From contig NW_026614267.1 of the NCBI RefSeq assembly GCF_026230105.1, positions 62,001-126,000 of the forward strand: a DNA stretch of 64,000 nt, in the 5' to 3' direction. Positions 14,234-27,129 of this stretch are shown in pieces. The position numbers and the translations under genes were made by a program. Positions within the stretch are counted from its first letter, which is position 1, and each line of letters begins with the position of its first letter. The stretch is from Diorhabda sublineata. Taxonomy: Eukaryota > Arthropoda > Insecta > Coleoptera > Chrysomelidae. The notes under the pieces were generated by a model. That model did not search any database. It was not told where the DNA came from and saw only the letters and a list, made by a program, of their open reading frames with translations.

Positions 14234-14388
14234 GAAGCCCATTGAGGTCGACTGTCACTTTGTGTTGATTGAAAATTTTCAAAGTCTATCTTGCTAATTT
14301 GCTAATTTGAAGTCGAATTTCAACATTTCTTATATATTGGAGTGAGTTTGCATCTAACTTTGTCAGATATCGTCAATTAACATCCATT
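14234..14388. repeat. 155-bp unit with 8-bp tandem duplication
   Basis: The octamer gctaattt is doubled at 14293-14300 and 14301-14308 in a unit of the cttgcta class. This is the only insertion found, and a slippage event is the simplest explanation. Confidence 0.9.
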
Positions 14389-14682
14389 GAAGCCCATTGA
14401 GGTCGACTGTCACTTTTTGTTGATTGAAAATTTTCAAAGTCTATCTTCCTAATTTGAAGACGAATTTCAACATTTCTCATATATTTGAGTGAGTTTGCAT
14501 CTAACTTTGTCAGATATCGTCGATTAACATCCATTGAAGCTCATTGAGGTCGATTGTCAATTTGTGTTGATTGAAAATTTTCAAAGTCTATCTTCCTAAT
14601 TTGAAGACGAATTTCAACATTTCTCATATATTTGAGTGAGTTTGCATCTAACTTTGTCAGATATACGCGATTAACATCCATT

Positions 14683-14823
14683 GAAGCCCATTGAGGTCAA
14701 CTGTCACTTTGTGTTGATTGAAAATTGTCTATCTTCCTAATTTGGAGTCGCATTTCAACATTTCTTATATATTTGGGAGAGTTTGCATCTAACTTTGTCA
14801 GATATCGTCGATTAACATCCACT
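14683..14823. repeat. Short unit, form b (141 bp)
   Basis: Form b with gggagagtttgc. The next unit has aattgacgtcgac in place of aattgaggtcgac, creating GACGTC (AatII). Confidence 0.9.
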
Positions 14824-14970
14824 GAAGCCAATTGACGTCGACTGTCACTTTGTGTTGATTGAAAATTTTCAAAGTCTATGTTCCTAATTTTAAGTCGAAT
14901 TTCAACATTTCTCATATATTCGAGTGAGTTTGCATCTAACTTTGTCAGATATACGCGATTAACATCCATT

Positions 14971-15111
14971 GAAGCCCATTGAGGTCAACTGTCACTTTGT
15001 GTTGATTGAAAATTGTCTATCTTCCTAATTTGGAGTCGCATTTCAACATTTCTTATATATTTGGGAGAGTTTGCATCTAACTTTGTCAGATATCGTCGAT
15101 TAACATCCACT
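14971..15111. repeat. Short unit, form b (141 bp)
   Basis: Form b, 288 bases after the previous short unit. The next unit has the usual aattgaggtcgac. Confidence 0.9.
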
Positions 15112-16875
15112 GAAGCCAATTGAGGTCGACTGTCACTTTGTGTTGATTGAAAATTTTCAAAGTCTATCTTCCTAATTTGAAGACGAATTTCAACAATTCT
15201 CATATATTTGAGTGAGTTTGCATCTAACTTTGTCAGATATACGCGATTAACATCCATTGAAGCCCATTGAGGTCAACTGTCACTTTGTGTTGATTGAAAA
15301 TTTTCAAAGTCTATCTTCCTAATTTGAAGTCGAATTTCAACATTTCTCATATATTTGAGTGAGTTTGCATCTAACTTTGTCAGATATAGGCGATTAACAT
15401 CCATTGAAGCCCATTGAGGTCAACTGTCACTTTGTGTTGATTGAAAATTTTCGAAGTCTATCTTGCTAATTTGAAGTCGAATTTCAACATTTCTTATATA
15501 TTGGAGTGAGTTTGCGTCTAACTTTGTCAGATATCGTCAATTAACATCCATTGAAGCCCATTGAGGTCGACTGTCACTTTGTGTTGATTGAAAATTTTCA
15601 AAGTCTATCTTCCTAATTTGAGGTCGAATTTCAACATTTCTCATATATTTGAGTGAGTTTGCATCTAACTTTGTCAGATATCGTCGATTAACATCCATTG
15701 AAGCACATTGAGGTCAACTGTCACTTTGTGTTGATTGAAAATTTTCAAAGTCTATCTTCCTAATTTGAAGTCGAATTTCAACATTTCTCATATAATCGAG
15801 TGAGTTTGCATCTAACTTTGTCAGATATACGCGATTAACATCCATTGAAGCCCATTGAGGTCAACTGTCAATTTGTGTTGAATGAAAATTTTCAAAGTCT
15901 ATCTTCCTAATTTGAAGTCGAATTTCAACATTTCTCATATATTCGAGTGAGTTTGCATCTAACTTTGTAAGATATACGCGATTAACATCCATTGAAGCCC
16001 ATGGAGGTCGACTGTCACTTTGTGTTGATTGAAAATTTTCAAAGTCTATCTTCCTAATTTGAAGTCGAATTTCAACATTTCTCATATATTTGAGTGAGTT
16101 TGCATCTAACTTTGTTAGATATAGGCGATTAACATCCATTGAAGCCCATTGAGGTCAACTGTCACTTTGTGTTGATTGAAAATTTGCGAAGTCTATCTTC
16201 CTAATTTGAAGTCGAATTTCAACATTTCTTATATATTGGAGTGAGTTTGCATCTAACTTTGTCAGATATCGTCAATTAACATCCATTGAAGCCCATTGAG
16301 GTCGACTGTCACTTTGTGTTGATTGAAAATTTTCGAAGTCTATCTTCCTAATTTGAAGTTGAATTTCAACATTTCTTATATATTGGAGTGAGTTTGCATC
16401 TAACTTTGTCAGATATCGTCAATTAACATCCATTGAAGCCCATCGAGGTCGACTGTCACTTTGTATTGATTGAAAATTTTCAAAGTCAATCTTCCTAATT
16501 TGAAGTCGAATTTCAACATTTCTCATATATTCGAGTGAGTTTGCATCTAACTTTGTCAGATATACGCGATTAACATCCATTGAAGCCCATTGAGGTCGAC
16601 TGACACTTTGTGTTGATTGAAAATTTTCAAAGTCTATCTTCCTAATTTGAAGTCGAATTTCAACATTTCTCATATATTTGAGTGAGTTTGCATCCAACTT
16701 TGTCAGATATCGTCGATTAACATCCATTGAAGCACATTGAGGTCGATTGTCAATTTGTGTTGATTGAAAATTTTCGAAGTTTATCTTGCTAATTTGAAGT
16801 CGAATTTCAACATTTCTTATATATTGGAGTGAGTTTGCATCTAACTTTGTCAGATATACGCGATTAACATCCATT

Positions 16876-17016
16876 GAAGCCCATTGAGGTCAACTGTCAC
16901 TTTGTGTTGATTGAAAATTGTCTATCTTCCTAATTTGGAGTCGCATTTCAACATTTCTTATATATTTGGGAGAGTTTGCATCTAACTTTGTCAGATATCG
17001 TCGATTAACATCCACT
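16876..17016. repeat. Short unit, form b (141 bp)
   Basis: Form b followed by the GACGTC variant, as at 14683 and 21715. Confidence 0.9.
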
Positions 17017-17359
17017 GAAGCCAATTGACGTCGACTGTCACTTTGTGTTGATTGAAAATTTTCAAAGTCTATGTTCCTAATTTTAAGTCGAATTTCAACA
17101 TTTCTCATATATTCGAGTGAGTTTGCATCTAACTTTGTCAGATATACGCGATTAACATCCATTGAAGCACATTGAGGTCGATTGTCAATTTGTGTTGATT
17201 GAAAATTTTCGAAGTCTATCTTCCTAATTTGGAGTCGCATTTCAACATTTCTTATATATTTGGGAGAGTTTGCATCTAACTTTGTCAGATATCGTCGATT
17301 AACATCCACTGAAGCCAATTGAGGTCGACTGTCAATTTGTGTTGATTGAAAATTTTCAA

Positions 17360-19020
17360 AGTCTATCTTCCTAATTTGAAGACGAATTTCAACATTTCTC
17401 ATATATTTGAGTGAGTTTGCATCTAACTTTGTCAGATATCGTCGATTAACGTCCATTGAAGCCCATTGAGGTCAACTGTCACTTTGTGTTGATTGAAAAT
17501 TTTCAAAGTCTATCTTCCTAATTTGAAGTCGAATTTCAACATTTCTCATATATTTGAGTGAGTTTGCATCTAACTTTGTTAGATATAGGCGATTAACATC
17601 CATTGAAGCCCATTGAGGTCAACTGTCACTTTGTGTTGATTGAAAATTTGCGAAGTCTATCTTCCTAATTTGAAGTCGAATTTCAACATTTCTCATATAT
17701 TCGAGTGAGTTTGCATCTAACTTTGTAAGATATACGCGATTAACATCCATTGAAGCCCATTGAGGTCGACTGTCACTTTGTGTTGATTGAAAATTTTCAA
17801 AGTCTATGTTCCTAATTTTAAGTCGAATTTCAACATTTCTCATATATTCGAGTGAGTTTGCATCTAACTTTGTCAGATATACGCGATTAACATCCATTGA
17901 AGCACATTGAGGTCGATTGTCAATTTGTGTTGATTGAAAATTTTCAAAGTCTATCTTCCTAATTTGAAGTCGAATTTCAACATTTCTCATATATTTGAGT
18001 GAGTTTGCATCCAACTTTGTCAGATATCGTCAATTAACATCCATTGAAGCCCATCGAGGTCGACTGTCACTTTGTATTGATTGAAAATTTTCAAAGTCAA
18101 TCTTCCTAATTTGAAGTCGAATTTCAACATTTCTCATATAATCGAGTGAGTTTGCATCTAACTTTGTCAGATATACGCGATTAACATCCATTGAAGCCCA
18201 TTGAGGTCAACTGTCAATTTGTGTTGAATGAAAATTTTCAAAGTCTATCTTCCTAATTTGAAGACGAATTTCAACATTTCTCATATATTTGAGTGAGTTT
18301 GCATCTAACTTTGTCAGATATCGTCGATTAACGTCCATTGAAGCCCATTGAGGTCAACTGTCACTTTGTGTTGATTGAAAATTTTCAAAGTCTATCTTCC
18401 TAATTTGAAGTCGAATTTCAACATTTCTCATATATTTGAGTGAGTTTGCATCTAACTTTGTTAGATATAGGCGATTAACATCCATTGAAGCCCATTGAGG
18501 TCAACTGTCACTTTGTGTTGATTGAAAATTTGCGAAGTCTATCTTCCTAATTTGAAGTCGAATTTCAACATTTCTCATATATTCGAGTGAGTTTGCATCT
18601 AACTTTGTAAGATATACGCGATTAACATCCATTGAAGCCCATTGAGGTCGACTGTCACTTTGTGTTGATTGAAAATTTTCAAAGTCTATGTTCCTAATTT
18701 TAAGTCGAATTTCAACATTTCTCATATATTCGAGTGAGTTTGCATCTAACTTTGTCAGATATACGCGATTAACATCCATTGAAGCACATTGAGGTCGATT
18801 GTCAATTTGTGTTGATTGAAAATTTTCAAAGTCTATCTTCCTAATTTGAAGTCGAATTTCAACATTTCTCATATATTTGAGTGAGTTTGCATCCAACTTT
18901 GTCAGATATCGTCAATTAACATCCATTGAAGCCCATCGAGGTCGACTGTCACTTTGTATTGATTGAAAATTTTCAAAGTCAATCTTCCTAATTTGAAGTC
19001 GAATTTCAACATTTCTCATA
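17360..19020. repeat. 882-bp tandem duplication (6 units, two copies)
   Basis: The segment starting near 17360 is repeated from near 18242. The rare tag attaacgtcc occurs at about 17445 and again 882 bases later, and the following three-unit block (17619-18014 and 18501-18896) gives identical minus-strand translations of 131 residues. The copies part near 18130 and 19020, where catataatcgag in the first copy is catatattcgag in the second. This is a young in-register hexamer duplication. Confidence 0.85.
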
Positions 19021-20544
19021 TATTCGAGTGAGTTTGCATCTAACTTTGTCAGATATACGCGATTAACATCCATTGAAGCCCATTGAGGTCAACTGTCACT
19101 TTGTGTTGATTGAAAATTTTCAAAGTCTATCTTCCTAATTTGAAGTCGAATTTCAACATTTCTCATATATTTGAGTGAGTTTGCATCTAACTTTGTCAGA
19201 TATAGGCGATTAACATCCATTGAAGCCCATTGAGGTCAACTGTCACTTTGTGTTGATTGAAAATTTTCGAAGTCTATCTTGCTAATTTGAAGTCGAATTT
19301 CAACATTTCTTATATATTGGAGTGAGTTTGCGTCTAACTTTGTCAGATATCGTCAATTAACATCCATTGAAGCCCATTGAGGTCGACTGTCACTTTGTGT
19401 TGATTGAAAATTTTCAAAGTCTATCTTCCTAATTTGAGGTGGAATTTCAACATTTCTCATATATTTGAGTGAGTTTGCATCTAACTTTGTCAGATATCGT
19501 CGATTAACATCCATTGAAGCACATTGAGGTCAACTGTCACTTTGTGTTGATTGAAAATTTTCAAAGTCTATCTTCCTAATTTGAAGTCGAATTTCAACAT
19601 TTCTCATATAATCGAGTGAGTTTGCATCTAACTTTGTCAGATATACGCGATTAACATCCATTGAAGCCCATTGAGGTCAACTGTCAATTTGTGTTGAATG
19701 AAAATTTTCAAAGTCTATCTTCCTAATTTGAAGTCGAATTTCAACATTTCTCATATATTCGAGTGAGTTTGCATCTAACTTTGTAAGATATACGCGATTA
19801 ACATCCATTGAAGCCCATTGAGGTCGACTGTCACTTTGTGTTGATTGAAAATTTTCAAAGTCTATCTTCCTAATTTGAAGTCGAATTTCAACATTTCTCA
19901 TATATTTGAGTGAGTTTGCATCTAACTTTGTTAGATATAGGCGATTAACATCCATTGAAGCCCATTGAGGTCAACTGTCACTTTGTGTTGATTGAAAATT
20001 TGCGAAGTCTATCTTCCTAATTTGAAGTCGAATTTCAACATTTCTTATATATTGGAGTGAGTTTGCATCTAACTTTGTCAGATATCGTCAATTAACATCC
20101 ATTGAAGCCCATTGAGGTCGACTGTCACTTTGTGTTGATTGAAAATTTTCGAAGTCTATCTTCCTAATTTGAAGTTGAATTTCAACATTTCTTATATATT
20201 GGAGTGAGTTTGCATCTAACTTTGTCAGATATCGTCAATTAACATCCATTGAAGCCCATCGAGGTCGACTGTCACTTTGTATTGATTGAAAATTTTCAAA
20301 GTCAATCTTCCTAATTTGAAGTCGAATTTCAACATTTCTCATATATTCGAGTGAGTTTGCATCTAACTTTGTCAGATATACGCGATTAACATCCATTGAA
20401 GCCCATTGAGGTCGACTGTCACTTTCTGTTGATTGAAAATTTTCAAAGTCTATCTTCCTAATTTTAAGTCGAATTTCAACATTTCTCATATATTCGAGTG
20501 AGTTTGCATCTAACTTTGTCAGATATACGCGATTAACATCCATT

Positions 20545-20685
20545 GAAGCCCATTGAGGTCAACTGTCACTTTGTGTTGATTGAAAATTGTCTATCTTCCT
20601 AATTTGGAGTCGCATTTCAACATTTCTTATATATTTGGGAGAGTTTGCATCTAACTTTGTCAGATATCGTCGATTTACATCCACT
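20545..20685. repeat. Short unit, form c (141 bp)
   Basis: First unit with the hinge cgtcgatttac. It follows a cactttctg/ttttaagtcg unit. Confidence 0.9.
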
Positions 20686-21714
20686 GAAGCCAATTGAGGT
20701 CGACTGTCACTTTGTGTTGATTGAAAATTTTCAAAGTCTATGTTCCTAATTTGAAGTCGAATTTCAACATTTCTCATATATTCGAGTGAGTTTGCATCTA
20801 ACTTTGTAAGATATACGCGATTAACATCCATTGAAGCCCATTGAGGTCGACTGTCACTTTGTGTTGATTGAAAATTTTCAAAGTCTATCTTCCTAATTTG
20901 AAGTCGAATTTCAACATTTCTCATATATTTGAGTGAGTTTGCATCTAACTTTGTCAGATATCGTCGATTAACATCCATTGAAGCACATTGAGGTCGATTG
21001 TCAATTTGTGTTGATTGAAAATTTTCAAAGTCTATCTTCCTAATTTGAAGACGAATTTCAACATTTCTCATATATTTGAGTGAGTTTGCATCTAACTTTG
21101 TTAGATATAGGCGATTAACATCCATTGAAGCCCATTGAGGTCAACTGTCAATTTGTGTTGATTGAAAATTTTCAAAGTCTATCTTCCTAATTTGAAGTCG
21201 AATTTCAACATTTCTTATATATTGGAGTGAGTTTGCATCTAACTTTGTCAGATATCGTCAATTAACATCCATTGAAGCCCATTGAGGTCGACTGTCACTT
21301 TGTGTTGATTGAAAATTTTCGAAGTCTATCTTCCTAATTTGAAGTTGAATTTCAACATTTCTTATATATTGGAGTGAGTTTGCATCTAACTTTGTCAGAT
21401 ATCGTCAATTAACATCCATTGAAGCCCATCGAGGTCGACTGTCACTTTGTATTGATTGAAAATTTTCAAAGTCAATCTTCCTAATTTGAAGTCGAATTTC
21501 AACATTTCTCATATATTCGAGTGAGTTTGCATCTAACTTTGTCAGATATACGCGATTAACATCCATTGAAGCCCATTGAGGTCGACTGACACTTTGTGTT
21601 GATTGAAAATTTTCAAAGTCTATCTTCCTAATTTGAAGTCGAATTTCAACATTTCTCATATATTTGAGTGAGTTTGCATCCAACTTTGTCAGATATACGC
21701 GATTAACATCCATT

Positions 21715-21855
21715 GAAGCCCATTGAGGTCAACTGTCACTTTGTGTTGATTGAAAATTGTCTATCTTCCTAATTTGGAGTCGCATTTCAACATTTCTTAT
21801 ATATTTGGGAGAGTTTGCATCTAACTTTGTCAGATATCGTCGATTAACATCCACT
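21715..21855. repeat. Short unit, form b (141 bp)
   Basis: Part of a near copy of about 16590-17450, with the GACGTC variant in the next unit. Confidence 0.9.
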
Positions 21856-23309
21856 GAAGCCAATTGACGTCGACTGTCACTTTGTGTTGATTGAAAATTT
21901 TCAAAGTCTATGTTCCTAATTTTAAGTCGAATTTCAACATTTCTCATATATTCGAGTGAGTTTGCATCTAACTTTGTCAGATATACGCGATTAACATCCA
22001 TTGAAGCACATTGAGGTCGATTGTCAATTTGTGTTGATTGAAAATTTTCGAAGTCTATCTTCCTAATTTGGAGTCGCATTTCAACATTTCTTATATATTT
22101 GGGAGAGTTTGCATCTAACTTTGTCAGATATCGTCGATTAACATCCACTGAAGCCAATTGAGGTCGACTGTCAATTTGTGTTGATTGAAAATTTTCAAAG
22201 TCTATCTTCCTAATTTGAAGACGAATTTCAACATTTCTCATATATTTGAGTGAGTTTGCATCTAACTTTGTCAGATATACGCGATTAACATCCATTGAAG
22301 CCCATTGAGGTCGACTGTCACTTTGTGTTGATTGAAAATTTTCGAAGTCTATCTTGCTAATTTGAAGTCGAATTTCAACATTTCTTATATATTGGAGTGA
22401 GTTTGCGTCTAACTTTGTCAGATATCGTCAATTAACATCCATTGAAGCCCATTGAGGTCGACTGTCACTTTGTGTTGATTGAAAATTTTCAAAGTCTATC
22501 TTCCTAATTTGAGGTGGAATTTCAACATTTCTCATATATTTGAGTGAGTTTGCATCTAACTTTGTCAGATATCGTCGATTAACATCCATTGAAGCACATT
22601 GAGGTCAACTGTCACTTTGTGTTGATTGAAAATTTTCAAAGTCTATCTTCCTAATTTGAAGTCGAATTTCAACATTTCTTATATATTGGAGTGAGTTTGC
22701 ATCTAACTTTGTCAGATATCGTCAATTAACATCCATTGAAGCCCATTGAGGTCGACTGTCACTTTGTGTTGATTGAAAATTTTCGAAGTCTATCTTCCTA
22801 ATTTGAAGTTGAATTTCAACATTTCTCATATATTTGAGTGAGTTTGCATCTAACTTTGTCAGATATAGGCGATTAACATCCATTGAAGCCCATTGAGGTC
22901 AACTGTCACTTTGTGTTGATTGAAAATTTTCGAAGTCTATCTTGCTAATTTGAAGTCGAATTTCAACATTTCTTATATATTGGAGTGAGTTTGCATCTAA
23001 CTTTGTCAGATATCGTCAATTAACATCCATTGAAGCCCATTGAGGTCGACTGTCACTTTTTGTTGATTGAAAATTTTCAAAGTCTATCTTCCTAATTTGA
23101 AGACGAATTTCAACATTTCTCATATATTTGAGTGAGTTTGCATCTAACTTTGTCAGATATCGTCGATTAACATCCATTGAAGCCCATTGAGGTCAACTGT
23201 CACTTTGTGTTGATTGAAAATTTTCAAAGTCTATCTTCCTAATTTGAAGTCGAATTTCAACATTTCTCATATATTTGAGTGAGTTTGCATCTAACTTTGT
23301 CAGATATAC

Positions 23310-26300
23310 GCGATTAACATCCATTGAAGCCCATTGAGGTCAACTGTCACTTTGTGTTGCTTGAAAATTTTCAAAGTCTATCTTCCTAATTTGAAGTCGA
23401 ATTTCAACATTCCTCATATATTTGAGTGAGTTTGTATCTAACTTTTTTAGATATAGGCGATTAACATCCATTGAAGCCCATTGAGGTCAACTGTCACTTT
23501 GTGTTGATTGAAAATTTTCAAAGTCTATCTTCCTAATTTGAAGACGAATTTCAACATTTCTCATATATTTGAGTGAGTTTGCATCTAACTTTGTCTGATA
23601 TACGCGATTAACATCCATTGAAGCCCATTGAGGTCAACTGTCACTTTGTGTTGATTGAAAATTTTCAAACTCTATCTTCCTAATTTGAAGTCGAATTTCA
23701 ACATTTCTTATATATTGGAGTGAGTTTGCATCTAACTTTGTCAGATATCGTCAATTAACATCCATTGAAGCCCATTGAGGTCGACTGTCACTTTGTGTTG
23801 ATTGAAAATTTTCAAAGTCTATCTTCCTAATTTGAAGTCGAATTTCAACATTTCTCATATATTTGAGTGAGTTTGCATCTAACTTTGTTAGATATAGGCG
23901 ATTAACATCCATTGAAGCCCATTGAGGTCAACTATCACTTTGTGTTGATTGAAAATTTGCGAAGTCTATCTTCCTAATTTGAAGTCGAATTTCAACATTT
24001 CTTATATATTGGAGTGAGTTTGCATCTAACTTTGTCAGATATCGTCAATTAACATCCATTGAAGCCCATTGAGGTCGACTGTCACTTTGTGTTGATTGAA
24101 AATTTTCGAAGTCTATCTTCCTAATTTGAAGTTGAATTTCAACATTTCTTATATATTGGAGTGAGTTTGCATCTAACTTTGTCAGATATCGTCAATTAAC
24201 ATCCATTGAAGCCCATCGAGGTCGACTGTCACTTTGTATTGATTGAAAATTTTCAAAGTCAATCTTCCTAATTTGAAGTCGAATTTCAACATTTCTCATA
24301 TATTCGAGTGAGTTTGCATCTAACTTTGTCAGATATACGCGATTAACATCCATTGAAGCCCATTGAGGTCGACTGTCACTTTCTGTTGATTGAAAATTTT
24401 CAAAGTCTATCTTCCTAATTTTAAGTCGAATTTCAACATTTCTCATATATTCGAGTGAGTTTGCATCTAACTTTGTCAGATATACGCGATTAACATCCAT
24501 TGAAGCCCATTGAGGTCAACTGTCACTTTGTGTTGATTGAAAATTGTCTATCTTCCTAATTTGGAGTCGCATTTCAACATTTCTTATATATTTGGGAGAG
24601 TTTGCATCTAACTTTGTCAGATATCGTCGATTTACATCCACTGAAGCCAATTGAGGTCGACTGTCACTTTGTGTTGATTGAAAATTTTCAAAGTCTATGT
24701 TCCTAATTTGAAGTCGAATTTCAACATTTCTCATATATTCGAGTGAGTTTGCATCTAACTTTGTAAGATATACGCGATTAACATCCATTGAAGCCCATTG
24801 AGGTCGACTGTCACTTTGTGTTGATTGAAAATTTTCAAAGTCTATCTTCCTAATTTGAAGTCGAATTTCAACATTTCTCATATATTTAAGTGAGTTTGCA
24901 TCTAACTTTGTCAGATATCGTCGATTAACATCCATTGAAGCACATTGAGGTCGATTGTCAATTTGTGTTGATTGAAAATTTTCAAAGTCTATCTTCCTAA
25001 TTTGAAGACGAATTTCAACATTTCTCATATATTTGAGTGAGTTTGCATCTAACTTTGTCAGATATAGGCGATTAACATCCATTGAAGCCCATTGAGGTCA
25101 ACTGTCACTTTGTATTGATTGAAAATTTTCAAAGTTTATCTTCCTAATTTGAAGACGAATTTCAACATTTCTCATATATTTGAGTGAGTTTGCATCTAAC
25201 TTTGTCAGATATCGTCGATTAACATCCATTGAAGCCCATTGAGGTCAACTGTCACTTTGTGTTGATTGAAAATTTTCAAAGTCTATCTTCCTAATTTGAA
25301 GTCGAATTTCAACATTTCTCATATATTTGAGTGAGTTTGCATCTAACTTTGTCAGATATCGTCGATTAACATCCATTGAAGCCCATTGAGGTCAACTGTC
25401 ACTTTGTGTTGATTGAAAATTTTCAAAGTCTATCTTCCTAATTTGAAGTCGAATTTCAACATTTCTCATATATTTGAGTGAGTTTGCATCTAACTTTGTC
25501 AGATATCGTCGATTAACATCCATTGAAGCACATTGAGGTCGATTGTCAATTTGTGTTGATTGAAAATTTTCAAAGTCTATCTTCCTAATTTGAAGACGAA
25601 TTTCAACATTTCTCATATATTTGAGTGAGTTTGCATCTAACTTTGTCAGATATACGCGATTAACATCCATTGAAGCCCATTGAGGTCAACTGTCACTTTG
25701 TGTTGCTTGAAAATTTTCAAAGTCTATCTTCCTAATTTGAAGTCGAATTTCAACATTCCTCATATATTTGAGTGAGTTTGTATCTAACTTTGTTAGATAT
25801 AGGCGATTAACATCCATTGAAGCCCATTGAGGTCAACTGTCACTTTGTGTTGATTGAAAATTTTCAAAGTCTATCTTCCTAATTTGAAGACGAATTTCAA
25901 CATTTCTCATATATTTGAGTGAGTTTGCATCTAACTTTGTCTGATATACGCGATTAACATCCATTGAAGCCCATTGAGGTCAACTGTCACTTTGTGTTGA
26001 TTGAAAATTTTCAAACTCTATCTTCCTAATTTGAAGTCGAATTTCAACATTTCTTATATATTGGAGTGAGTTTGCATCTAACTTTGTCAGATATCGTCAA
26101 TTAACATCCATTGAAGCCCATTGAGGTCGACTGTCACTTTGTGTTGATTGAAAATTTTCAAAGTCTATCTTCCTAATTTGAAGTCGAATTTCAACATTTC
26201 TCATATATTTGAGTGAGTTTGCATCTAACTTTGTTAGATATAGGCGATTAACATCCATTGAAGCCCATTGAGGTCAACTGTCACTTTGTGTTGATTGAAA

Positions 26301-26430
26301 ATTTTCGAATTCTATCTTCCTAATTTGAAGTCGAATTTCAACATTTCTTATATATTGGAGTGAGTTTGCATCTAACTTTGTCAGATATCGTCAATTAACA
26401 TCCATTGAAGCCCATTGAGGTCGACTGTCA
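23310..26430. repeat. 2,346-bp offset duplication tagged by gtgttgctt
   Basis: The tag gtgttgcttg occurs with c at 23360 and again at 25706, an offset of 2,346 bp (16 units less one 6-bp deletion). The linked tags cattcctcatatatttgag, gtttgtatctaac and gtctgatatacg recur downstream in both copies. The copies differ at aactttttta (first) against aactttgtta (second). Similarity runs to about 24080 in the first copy and 26430 in the second. Confidence 0.8.
24502..24642. repeat. Short unit, form c (141 bp)
   Basis: Copy of the unit at 20545 in the 3,957-bp duplication. Confidence 0.9.
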
Positions 26431-26700
26431 CTTTGTGTTGATTGAAAATTTTCAAAGTCAATCTTCCTAATTTGAAGTCGAATTTCAACATTCCTCATAT
26501 ATTCGAGTGAGTTTGCATCTAACTTTGTCAGATATACGCGATTAACATCCATTGAAGCCCATTGAGGTCGACTGTCACTTTCTGTTGATTGAAAATTTTC
26601 AAAGTCTATCTTCCTAATTTTAAGTCGAATTTCAACATTTCTCATATATTCGAGTGAGTTTTCATCTAACTTTGTCAGATATACGCGATTAACATCCATT

Positions 26701-26841
26701 GAAGCCCATTGAGGTCAACTGTCACTTTGTGTTGATTGAAAATTGTCTATCTTCCTAATTTGGAGTCGCATTTCAACATTTCTTATATATTTGGGAGAGT
26801 TTGCATCTAACTTTGTCAGATATCGTCGATTTACATCCACT
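26701..26841. repeat. Short unit, form c (141 bp)
   Basis: Form c. The preceding unit has the private change gttttcatc near 26660, and the following unit has cactttgcgttg. Confidence 0.9.
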
Positions 26842-26988
26842 GAAGCCAATTGAGGTCGACTGTCACTTTGCGTTGATTGAAAATTTTCAAAGTCTATGTT
26901 CCTAATTTTAAGTCGAATTTCAACATTTCTCATATATTCGAGTGAGTTTGCATCTAACTTTGTCAGATATACGCGATTAACATCCATT

Positions 26989-27129
26989 GAAGCCCATTGA
27001 GGTCAACTGTCACTTTGTGTTGATTGAAAATTGTCTATCTTCCTAATTTGGAGTCGCATTTCAACATTTCTTATATATTTGGGAGAGTTTGCATCTAACT
27101 TTGTCAGATATCGTCGATTAACATCCACT
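26989..27129. repeat. Short unit, form b (141 bp)
   Basis: Form b (cgtcgattaac), 288 bases after a form c unit. This is the last form b unit in the window. Confidence 0.9.

Larger units (their letters stand above)
11896..15258. repeat. Array region 4: mosaic holding the only 8-bp indels (23 units)
   Basis: The left part (11896 to about 12790) is a copy of about 4117-5010. Three 141-bp units lie at 12484, 14683 and 14971. The unit at 12772 is 139 bp and the unit at 14234 is 155 bp; these are the only units whose length is not a multiple of three. The hinge form aggcg is frequent. The two short units at 14683 and 14971 are separated by a single full unit, giving a 288-bp pair also seen at 26701 and 26989. 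Confidence 0.88.
15259..25083. repeat. Array region 5: several copies of modules about 3-4 kb long (67 units)
   Basis: Rare variants act as tags and show repeated copying. The tag gtttgcgtctaac occurs near 15514, 19330 and 22406. The tag gaggtggaattt occurs near 19436 and 22511. The tag cccatcgagg with cactttgtattg occurs near 16440, 18052, 18934, 20257, 21427 and 24214. Supported offsets are 3,816 bp (about 15420 to 19236), 3,075 bp (about 19440 to 22515) and 3,957 bp (about 19850-21060 to 23810-25020). Each equals a whole number of units less six bases per intervening short unit. Four 141-bp units lie at 16876, 20545, 21715 and 24502. Confidence 0.85.
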
